The position numbers and the translations under genes were made by a program. 5,357 nt of DNA from Chthoniobacterales bacterium (lineage in GTDB: Bacteria; Verrucomicrobiota; Verrucomicrobiia; Chthoniobacterales; UBA10450): positions 1-5,357 of the forward strand of contig JACCZO010000313.1 in assembly GCA_013695925.1 (NCBI GenBank), in the 5' to 3' direction. Positions 1 to 5,357 of this stretch are shown here, in pieces; position 1 is the stretch's first letter, and every line of letters begins with the position of its first letter. The notes under the pieces are model-generated. The model was not told the origin of the DNA and did no database searches. It was given only the letters and a program-made list of their open reading frames with translations.

Positions 1-678
1 CGCGCTCTCGCGGATGCCGGAGACGGTGGGCCGCTGCCTTTTCCTGAGAAAAGTGCTGGTGCCGCCCTTATGCAAAACTCCTTCGCGCTGTATCAGGCGT
101 GCGGCACCCTCCACTATTCCCCGCAACAATTGCAACGCGAGTGGCCCCGCGTGTCGCCGGAAGTCTTTCAGCTCGTCACCGAGTTCTGCCATCGTCAAAC
201 AGGTTTCGGTCCGCTGGCCTGGGACTCGCCCGGATACGAAGAACCTAACTATGTGATCCGATTACTGCACTCCGCCTTCCATGAAGTCGATGCGGAACAA
301 CTTCGCCGGCGCTTGTCTTTGGCCGACAAGCCCGAAGTCGCTCCGTCTACTGGCGGTGGGCCAACGAAAGTCGCTGCCCTCAGGCGTGTTCTTGGCTTCT
401 GGCTGGATTTTCTGGAGCGCGAGACCTGGTATGCGCGCCGCGCGTTTTATGTCGGTATGATCCCGCTCCTGCGGCAGTTGGCGTCGGGCTATCGCCAGAA
501 AATCCCCCAACTCCAACTGAGCGATCTGCTATTCCTCGACCTTCGCGAACTGCTCGCGGGCCTCCCCGATCCCGCAGTGCTTCACACGCGTCGGCAACGT
601 TACATGGAAAACACCGATTACTTGTCATTGCACGGCGTTGATGCGAGCAGGCTCGCAGCGATGCTGGGAAATTCATGA
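1..678 (+). CDS. PEP synthase/rifampin phosphotransferase-like middle (helical acceptor) domain protein, 5'-partial
   Basis: The frame is open from base 1, so this is the C-terminal 225 residues of a longer protein; the ATG at 70 is probably internal. Visible residues 67-80 (TGFGPLAWDSPGYE) and the following EPNYVIRLL match in pattern the 'GhRg..E.Dl..PrW.Edp.yv' segment of the middle domain in rifampin phosphotransferases and PEP synthase-like enzymes. A helical stretch follows with ERE near residue 140, LLRQLA near 156-161, SDLLFLDLREL near 174-184 and RRQRY near 197-201, which is the typical end of this domain. In the family this domain binds the phosphate acceptor and links the ATP-grasp domain to the phosphohistidine domain. 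An ATP-grasp half may lie upstream, outside the window. The end overlaps the next gene by ATGA, so the two are translationally coupled and are probably two halves of one enzyme. Family assignment is good; the substrate is unknown. Confidence 0.8.
   Translation, partial: RALADAGDGGPLPFPEKSAGAALMQNSFALYQACGTLHYSPQQLQREWPRVSPEVFQLVTEFCHRQTGFGPLAWDSPGYEEPNYVIRLLHSAFHEVDAEQLRRRLSLADKPEVAPSTGGGPTKVAALRRVLGFWLDFLERETWYARRAFYVGMIPLLRQLASGYRQKIPQLQLSDLLFLDLRELLAGLPDPAVLHTRRQRYMENTDYLSLHGVDASRLAAMLGNS
666..672 (+). promoter_or_regulatory. Candidate -1 ribosomal frameshift heptamer (G GGA AAT)
   Basis: In the frame of the upstream gene the bases read ct[G GGA AAT] TCA TGA, which fits X XXY YYZ in the correct phase. 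A -1 slip would give GGG AAA TTC ATG AGC, running straight into the His-domain frame at 675 and making a fused middle-His protein. I see no strong hairpin downstream and no clear Shine-Dalgarno-type stimulator upstream, and the heptamer could arise by chance. GGGA 5 bases before the ATG may instead act as a weak ribosome binding site for the His-domain gene. Confidence 0.3.
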
Positions 679-1022
679 GCACGGAAAACTCCACCACGGT
701 GTACTCGGGCGTGGCCGCCGCGCCGGGGCGTGCCAGCGGCAAGGCGTATGTGATCCGCAATGTCGAAGACATTATGGCCGTTCCGGCAGGTTCTATTCTC
801 GTTATTCGCATTCTCCATCCGCATCTCGCGCCGTTGCTCCCGCGAGTCGCGGGGCTTCTCGTCGAGGAGGGCGCGATTCTTCAGCACGCCACCACCCTCG
901 CTCGCGAATGCGGCATCCCGGCCGTCGTGGGCATTCGAGACGCCCGCAGTCTCATTCAAAACGGTGAATTGTTGGAGGTCAACGGTTACACCGGCAAAGT
1001 GATCGTAAAACGCGTCGATTGA
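675..1022 (+). CDS. Stand-alone PEP-utilising enzyme mobile (phosphohistidine) domain protein
   Basis: This 115-residue protein is little more than the swivelling phosphohistidine domain of PEP synthase/PPDK-type enzymes. It starts with the domain's opening strand (GVAAAPGRASGKAYVI, residues 12-27) and ends with the usual closing motif (VNGYTGKVIV, 102-111). The core reads EEGAILQHATTLARECGIP (64-82), with His71 (bases 885-887) in the position of the catalytic histidine in GG.tsHaAivaRe.GiPaVvG. In the family this histidine carries phosphate from the ATP-grasp site to the acceptor. Alone it cannot act; it needs an ATP-grasp partner, either the upstream protein or the large minus-strand protein. 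The ATG sits in an ATGA overlap with the upstream gene, which supports coupled synthesis. The residues before His71 are unusual (EG and Q instead of GG and S/C). The family call is firm, and the partner is inferred. Confidence 0.88.
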   Translation: MSTENSTTVYSGVAAAPGRASGKAYVIRNVEDIMAVPAGSILVIRILHPHLAPLLPRVAGLLVEEGAILQHATTLARECGIPAVVGIRDARSLIQNGELLEVNGYTGKVIVKRVD

Positions 1023-1892
1023 GTGGTGACTCCCCTTAACGATCTTGGATCAGCCCAGTATCTCGGCTTTGCGGGCGGTCTCTACCCGGAGGGAAAAAAC
1101 TCCCGCCCGTCCGCTCACGAGAACGCCGGAGTGGCGCTTAGCGCGACCATGCAACCGGTGGACAGAGACGGCAACCCTTCAGGCTCCGGAAAGATCGGCA
1201 TGATCTGTATCGGCTTCTCCAATGCATCGCGCGAGTTTTCACACTTAGTTCACTTGGCCGATGCTGACCCGCGCAAGAACGCCAGTCTCGTGATGGTCGA
1301 TGCTGCTCGCGATGGTGCGGCCGCAACAGAAATCGCCGTCCCATTCGGCGATTACTGGAGACACGTGGAGGGCCAGCTTCAACGCTGCGAGATATCCCCC
1401 GCACAAGTTCAGGTCGTATGGCTTAAGACTGCCCTCGCCCGTGACGCTCGCGCTTTCCCGGAAAATGCTCGGCTTCTGCAGCGGACGTTGCGCTCGATCG
1501 TGGAAATTCTCAGGACGAAGTTTCCGCAGCTGAAGCTTGTCTATGTCTCAAGCCGGACCTATGGCGGGTATTCCGAAACGGACTTGAGTCCGGAACCCAT
1601 CGCGTATGAATCCGCATTCGCGGTCAAGTGGTTGATCGAAGAGCGCATCAATAATCCTGGTCCCGAGGGGTTGATACCTTGGGTATCATGGGGCCCTTAC
1701 CTATGGGCCGATGGCATGACGCCGCGGAGCGACGGCCTCATCTGGGAACCCAGCGATTTTGAGCCGGACGGGGTTCACCCCTCCGCGCAGGGCGCATTGA
1801 AAGTCGCAACCATGCTCCTTGAATTTTTCGGGAGCGATCCGACGACGCAGCCCTGGTTCTTTACCCAGCCTGCCCTCGCTGAAACTATGTAG
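1023..1892 (+). CDS. SGNH/GDSL-type hydrolase family protein, GTG start, no signal peptide
   Basis: This 289-residue protein looks like a serine hydrolase of the SGNH fold. The likely nucleophile is Ser66 in ICIGFSNAS (61-69). The likely Asp/His pair is Asp249 and His252 in PDGVHPSAQG (248-257), the block V pattern. Between them lie VQVVWLKTA (129-137) and a YVSSRTYGGYSE stretch (174-185). The N-terminal GGLYPEGKNSRP (18-29) resembles the start of the mature domain in uncharacterised, usually exported proteins of Acidobacteria and Planctomycetes (from memory). No signal peptide is present, so the product should be cytoplasmic unless the start lies elsewhere. GTG at 1023 directly abuts the upstream TGA and is in the same frame; GTG at 1026 is an equal alternative, and neither has a clear ribosome binding site. 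Expression therefore probably depends on coupling. Likely reactions are ester or acyl hydrolysis or transfer; the substrate is unknown. Confidence 0.7.
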   Translation: MVTPLNDLGSAQYLGFAGGLYPEGKNSRPSAHENAGVALSATMQPVDRDGNPSGSGKIGMICIGFSNASREFSHLVHLADADPRKNASLVMVDAARDGAAATEIAVPFGDYWRHVEGQLQRCEISPAQVQVVWLKTALARDARAFPENARLLQRTLRSIVEILRTKFPQLKLVYVSSRTYGGYSETDLSPEPIAYESAFAVKWLIEERINNPGPEGLIPWVSWGPYLWADGMTPRSDGLIWEPSDFEPDGVHPSAQGALKVATMLLEFFGSDPTTQPWFFTQPALAETM

Positions 1893-1998
1893 GCGCGTCG
1901 CTCTGCGAAGCGCGGCAGTCAGCGTCGGCCGGTTACATCAGTTTTGCATTCCGCTACAGACCGGCGTCGCCCGAGAGGGCGACGTCTCCGCGCCGGCG
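1893..1998. other. Convergent intergenic spacer
   Basis: This 106-base spacer separates the 3' ends of the two convergent gene groups. Apart from the hairpin at 1965-1984 and some GC-rich partial inverted repeats (for example CCGGCG at 1961-1966 with CGCCGG at 1991-1996), I see no gene or known site in it. Confidence 0.7.
1965..1984. terminator. Hairpin between convergent genes, possible bidirectional terminator
   Basis: CGTCGCCC (1965-1972) and GGGCGACG (1977-1984) pair perfectly over 8 bp around a GAGA loop, which is a GNRA-type tetraloop when read on the plus strand. The stem can extend by a G-T and a G-C pair. It lies downstream of both the hydrolase gene and the kinase-like gene. No T-run follows on either strand, so it is not a classical intrinsic terminator. 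It may instead protect RNA 3' ends or work with Rho. The outer pair 1961-1966/1991-1996 would compete with the base of this stem. Confidence 0.4.
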
Positions 1999-2616
1999 CT
2001 ACCAATCAAGTTCGGGGGCTAACATTGACCAGGCGGAGTCGCGCATCTCGTCGGGCGATAAGTTCGTTGTATTCAACTCCACGACGGGCCCCAAACTTAT
2101 CGCTATCCGACGAGACGTATCTTCTCTCTTACGAAAGAACTCTTCTGATTCGAGCATCTTTTGTGCAACCGGCGTGAGCTTGCCCGATTGGAGTGCACGC
2201 CGGTTGATCCTTGCACTGGCCACGGCGTGCTCTGCAGTCAGCAGGAGAGTCAGGTCGGGGACGCGAAGATACGCGGCGAAGGGTTCAATCAGGTTACGAG
2301 CCTCGGTTTCTTCAATCGCTGATTCGGCGACCATCAGCGAAAGCGGACTCGCCAGATAACGATCGCAGACGACGTGACCCTCGGCGAGATGAGCACGCAC
2401 GAGGTCCGACAGATGCAATGTCGCTGCCAGATAGTAAGTAAGCCGGGGAAGCGGCGCCACAGATTCATCGAGATGGACCTCCCGGCGAAAACTGACGAAC
2501 TGCGGCGGGTAGTGGAACGATGAAGCGCCGGTGCGGGACTTCAGATATTCCACGATCGTACTCTTGCCGACGCCATTACAACCTTCAATAACGAGGAACT
2601 TCGTTGGTAATGGCAT
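1999..2616 (-). CDS. Thymidylate kinase-like P-loop kinase, probably not housekeeping dTMP kinase
   Basis: This 205-residue protein has the thymidylate-kinase-type nucleoside monophosphate kinase fold. VIEGCNGVGKST (9-20) is a Walker A loop with Lys18. CDRYLASPLS (84-93) is the DR[YF] motif that follows the second strand. PDLTLLL (120-126) is the strand before the lid, and ARINRR (135-140) is a short arginine-bearing lid. Such enzymes transfer the ATP gamma-phosphate to a nucleotide or similar small acceptor. The substrate-side segment RLTYYLAATLHLSD (58-71) lacks the Arg/Asp-Arg pattern common where dTMP kinase grips its substrate, so another acceptor is likely. The ATG shares one base with the stop of the upstream gene (TGATG, 2614-2618), and only a distant GGAAG precedes it, so translation is probably coupled. 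The fold is secure; the substrate is unknown. Confidence 0.8.
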   Translation of the reverse strand: MPLPTKFLVIEGCNGVGKSTIVEYLKSRTGASSFHYPPQFVSFRREVHLDESVAPLPRLTYYLAATLHLSDLVRAHLAEGHVVCDRYLASPLSLMVAESAIEETEARNLIEPFAAYLRVPDLTLLLTAEHAVASARINRRALQSGKLTPVAQKMLESEEFFRKREDTSRRIAISLGPVVELNTTNLSPDEMRDSAWSMLAPELDW

Positions 2617-2618
2617 CA
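2614..2618 (-). promoter_or_regulatory. TGATG stop/start overlap (translational coupling)
   Basis: On the minus strand the bases read TGATG: the stop of the large ATP-grasp/His protein and the start of the kinase-like protein share one A. The nearest purine-rich stretch, GGAAG, lies about 13 bases before the ATG, too far to be a good ribosome binding site. Reinitiation by the terminating ribosome is the likely way the kinase is made, and it would tie the amounts of the two proteins together. Confidence 0.7.
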
Positions 2619-5357
2619 GTAGTAATCATCTTCCGGTAATACTGGCTCTGCATCCGGGCCGATCAGTCGCGCTTCGATGAGGTAACCTCTGCGCCGGTTT
2701 TTCACCTTCGAGACGAGCTCCGGGGGCAGCGGCGCCGGCAGGTTTCTCGCGGCTTCGATCAGTTCCGGAGCTTGCAGGAAGAAAACGTCGCCTTTCTCGA
2801 GGCTGCCGGCTGCGATCAGACGGCGCTCGATCTCGACCGCAAGCTGTCGCACCGGATAAGAATACTTCAGCCAGAGGATATGGTGATTCTCCCGTTCGAC
2901 ATTCAGATCATGGACGAAACGCGCAGCGTGATTGAGGCCAAGCGCGCGGCCGCTGCCCTGGGCAAGATCGAAATGGAAACTCAGCGCAAGGAGATTGCGC
3001 CGCAGATTCTGTTCGTAGGGCATAACTGCGTGCCGGTCGGTTTTAAGAGCCGTTTCAATGACGCGGCCGCGTGTGTCCCACGGTTGGAAGAGTAGGTCGC
3101 GGTCGCGCATCCAATGCCATTTCCGCAAATGCTCTTCCACCTTTTGCACAATGGCGGGATGTTGTCCGGCATCCAGAGCAGACTCGGCTTCTTCTTTCGT
3201 GTGAAGCCCGGCGGCAAGTAGTGCTTCGCGCAATCTCGCGACATCGGCCATGTAGGCGCCGCTCAGAACGGGCGTCGTCGGCGCGATGAAATCAGCCGGA
3301 CCGGGCCACGCCTTGTCGGCGGGAGGCGAGCCCGCAACGCTCAGATTGTGGTTCACCGTTTCGACGATGAAAGGGAACAGGATGTCGTCCCCTTGGGCCT
3401 GAATAAACCAGCAGAGCGCGAAGAACTCTGTCCAGCGAGGCCACCAGGACGTGATCAATGCCACCATCCGATCTCCGGAGATAGCGTTTAGCTCCGCATC
3501 GGTTATTGGAAATAGAATCAGAACTTCGGCCAGCCGATCGTAGGAGGCACGGACCTGGCGCATCAAATCGGCCATGAACGCTTCGTTCCATGTCGCGCGG
3601 ACGATGGACTGCCAAACCTGAGCGAACGTGTCGGAGCGAAAGTGGTAGCGGCATTTGACCCACTTGATGTGGAGCGGTGGAACGCCGGGAAACCCGAGCA
3701 CCCGCGGCACCATCTCGAAGCCGGGCTGAACCAGAGACTTGAGAAGCGCAGAGATGACCAGTTCGGGGCGCACTTCCAGCCACTCGAATTCCCCCGTCGT
3801 CGTCGCCGTGGAAAATTCCTGATGGTAGCGTGCGTACTCCGGAAGCAGGGCCCACCACATCGCCCGGGACTGGGGTGCGGGCATGGTGGTGAGTTTGCTA
3901 CCCGGTTTGTGACCGAAGAATTTGATTGTGTCGAGGGCCGCGGCTTCCGCTTCGTCGATGCCACCGATCTTTTGCGGGGTGGTGGCGGCGCCCAAGCGCA
4001 GTGCACTTGCGCGGCCGAGCGGAACCGCGGCGGCTCCCTCCGGCCAGGCCGCTCCCGGGTCGAAGACGAGGGGAAAACCGGCGCGGTCCTGGTCGTAGAG
4101 CGCGACGGCCGGGTTCGCCATTCGTGCGATAGCCTCGCCGAGTTCGTGACGAGGGAAGCTGCCTAACGGGAATAGGTATAACTTCAAGTTTGCCCGTTCC
4201 GAAACGATCCCGGCAACCCTCGTGAGGTAATGGTCGAGCGCGGCCGCGCGGGGATCGGTGGGCTGCGCTTCGAAGTCGTTCCAGAGTCCGTGCTTGTCTG
4301 TTCTCAGGTCAAGGTCCGGCACAAGGACAACGCTGGTCGTGCCGGAAGGCATGGCCTGAAATGCCTCCACGGTAGAGACGATCGGCACGAGGCCGGGTCG
4401 CTCCCCGAGCGCCTCTGTCCATGCGGACCAGATGTCCGACCACTGCACTGGGCCCCGCTTCGACCCACTCTCCGCTTCGATGCGGCCTCGATAGATGCGG
4501 CCAGTTGACCCGTTGACGGTGACAAGTTCGCCGCTCGCAACCATCGTCGTCGCCGTTTCGGTCCCAACCACACAAGGCAGACCGAGTTCGCGCGAGACGA
4601 TCGCGGCGTGACAAATGATCCCGCCGACGTCCGTCACGATGGCCGCCGAGTTTCGCATCGCCACCACCATGTCGGGGTTTGTCATCGGCGTGACCAGCAC
4701 CGATCCGGACTGGAGTTGAAGCGCTTGTTCGATGTTGAAGACGAGGTGGACAGGGCCGGATCCGGTGCCGGAACTGGCGGGCACCCCGGTGAGGATGGGG
4801 TCAGCAGCATTGAAGGACGATGCCGACCCGGCATCCGGGTCGCGGAGGAAGGCCGCAGTGATCGGTCGGGATTGAACAATGTGGAGCGCATCGTCGTGGA
4901 TGACCCACTCGACGTCCTGCGGCGCCCCGAAACTTTCTTCCAGTTGTTTGGCGACGTGAGCGAGCGCACGGGCATGCACCGGTCGAAGCGGTCCTGGGAG
5001 CGATTCGGGAATATCTTCCGCCTCGTGCAACCAGAGCCTCTCCGGTGTCACTTCCCCCTTGACCAGCTTCTCGCAATCTCCCTCAACATGCTCGACGAGA
5101 ATGCTCTGCCGTCCATCGGGCGCGGCGAAGCGGGTGAACATGACTCCCGAGCGCTCCGCCCGGAGAAAACGCTGCACGACGACCGCCATCGCCGGCACCT
5201 GCTCTACCCCAATCTCCCGGAAGTAGGAGAGGGCGCGCGGCGAGAAAACCGCTGTCCAAATCTCCCGCACGGTCGGTTCAAATTCTCCCGGGGCGGTGAT
5301 CGGGATCGATTCGAAAATGCCGGCAAAGGAATGGGCGCTGCCGTCCTCGATCGTGGC
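2616..5357 (-). CDS. PEP synthase-like ATP-grasp/phosphohistidine protein with C-terminal helical domain, 5'-partial
   Basis: 913 residues are visible and the frame is open to the window edge. The GTG at 5268-5270 is internal, because the 29 codons before it continue the domain (ATIEDGSAHSFAG, residues 1-13, the ATP-binding signature of PPDK/PEP synthase). The ATP-grasp part continues with VVVQRFLRAERSGVMFTR (59-76), the ILVEHVEGD stretch (86-94) and DVEWVIHDDALHIVQSRPIT (148-167). A phosphohistidine domain follows (about 188-291) with catalytic His250 (bases 4608-4610) in GGIICHAAIVSRELG. Residues 300-450 are an unrecognised alpha/beta segment. The remainder is helical and ends with ERENHH (821-826), a GDVFFLQAPEL motif (856-866) and RRRGY (888-892), as in the middle domain of rifampin phosphotransferase-like enzymes. 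The usual order is ATP, middle, His; here the His domain precedes the helical part. No PEP/pyruvate barrel is recognisable. The role inferred is ATP-driven phosphotransfer via phosphohistidine to an unknown acceptor. A PigC-like ligase is an alternative. Confidence 0.85.
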   Translation of the reverse strand, partial: ATIEDGSAHSFAGIFESIPITAPGEFEPTVREIWTAVFSPRALSYFREIGVEQVPAMAVVVQRFLRAERSGVMFTRFAAPDGRQSILVEHVEGDCEKLVKGEVTPERLWLHEAEDIPESLPGPLRPVHARALAHVAKQLEESFGAPQDVEWVIHDDALHIVQSRPITAAFLRDPDAGSASSFNAADPILTGVPASSGTGSGPVHLVFNIEQALQLQSGSVLVTPMTNPDMVVAMRNSAAIVTDVGGIICHAAIVSRELGLPCVVGTETATTMVASGELVTVNGSTGRIYRGRIEAESGSKRGPVQWSDIWSAWTEALGERPGLVPIVSTVEAFQAMPSGTTSVVLVPDLDLRTDKHGLWNDFEAQPTDPRAAALDHYLTRVAGIVSERANLKLYLFPLGSFPRHELGEAIARMANPAVALYDQDRAGFPLVFDPGAAWPEGAAAVPLGRASALRLGAATTPQKIGGIDEAEAAALDTIKFFGHKPGSKLTTMPAPQSRAMWWALLPEYARYHQEFSTATTTGEFEWLEVRPELVISALLKSLVQPGFEMVPRVLGFPGVPPLHIKWVKCRYHFRSDTFAQVWQSIVRATWNEAFMADLMRQVRASYDRLAEVLILFPITDAELNAISGDRMVALITSWWPRWTEFFALCWFIQAQGDDILFPFIVETVNHNLSVAGSPPADKAWPGPADFIAPTTPVLSGAYMADVARLREALLAAGLHTKEEAESALDAGQHPAIVQKVEEHLRKWHWMRDRDLLFQPWDTRGRVIETALKTDRHAVMPYEQNLRRNLLALSFHFDLAQGSGRALGLNHAARFVHDLNVERENHHILWLKYSYPVRQLAVEIERRLIAAGSLEKGDVFFLQAPELIEAARNLPAPLPPELVSKVKNRRRGYLIEARLIGPDAEPVLPEDDYY

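Noticed and set aside
70..678. ATG at 70 as the true start of the first plus-strand gene
   Set aside because: The frame is open to base 1, and the domain is only a fragment without upstream sequence; no ribosome binding site stands before this ATG.
380..811. 143-codon minus-strand open frame antisense to the first two genes
   Set aside because: It crosses the junction of two well-supported genes and has no family-like pattern.
1894..1914. GC-rich imperfect hairpin just after the hydrolase stop
   Set aside because: Only 4-5 bp pair, with mismatches, and no T-run follows; too weak to call a terminator.
1999..2616. Naming the kinase tmk
   Set aside because: The fold fits, but the dTMP-side residues and the gene context do not support the housekeeping role.
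3292..3858. 188-codon minus-strand open frame
   Set aside because: It lies inside the large ATP-grasp/His gene in another frame, is rich in Arg/Ser/Gly typical of GC-rich shadows, and shows no domain motif.
3642..4166. 174-codon plus-strand open frame
   Set aside because: It is antisense to the large gene and has low-complexity Arg/Gly-rich content with no recognisable motif.
2616..5270. GTG at 5270 as the true start of the large minus-strand gene
   Set aside because: The open frame continues to the window edge and encodes conserved ATP-grasp sequence (TIEDGSAHSFAG), so the start is outside.

Overview
The window is a gene-dense, GC-rich (about 60% by eye) piece of bacterial DNA. It holds five coding regions in two convergent gene groups and no RNA genes, insertion sequences or CRISPR repeats. 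GC-rich codon third positions, GTG starts and a hydrolase type that I associate with Acidobacteria, Planctomycetes and Verrucomicrobia suggest a soil-type bacterium of that kind. This is a soft inference; no marker gene fixes the taxon.

Plus strand, 1-1892. A 5'-truncated gene (1-678) encodes the helical middle domain of a phosphoenolpyruvate (PEP) synthase/rifampin phosphotransferase-like enzyme. It overlaps by ATGA with a 115-residue stand-alone phosphohistidine 'mobile' domain (675-1022). This is followed with no gap, and in the same reading frame, by an SGNH/GDSL-type hydrolase (1023-1892). A sequence fitting the -1 frameshift pattern X XXY YYZ (G GGA AAT, 666-672) lies one codon before the first stop. 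A slip there would join the middle domain to the His domain.

Between the groups, 1893-1998 is a short convergent spacer. It contains a perfect 8-bp hairpin with a GAGA loop, possibly a shared transcription end.

Minus strand, 5357-1999. A very large gene enters from the right edge (2616-5357, 913 residues visible, start outside the window). It encodes the C-terminal part of a PEP synthase-type ATP-grasp domain, then a phosphohistidine domain, an unrecognised alpha/beta segment, and a long helical region. The last part of that region resembles the middle domain encoded on the plus strand. Its TGATG junction leads into a thymidylate-kinase-like P-loop protein (1999-2616).

Taken together: two related phosphohistidine phosphotransferase modules face each other. 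One is split, in the usual order (middle, then His). The other is a single chain in a permuted order (ATP-grasp, His, helical). Neither visible part shows the PEP/pyruvate-binding barrel of true PEP synthase or PPDK, so a rifampin-phosphotransferase-like transfer of phosphate to an unknown acceptor is more likely than pyruvate metabolism. The hydrolase and the kinase-like protein are probably partners in the same modification pathway. This gene combination is not one I can match to a named system.
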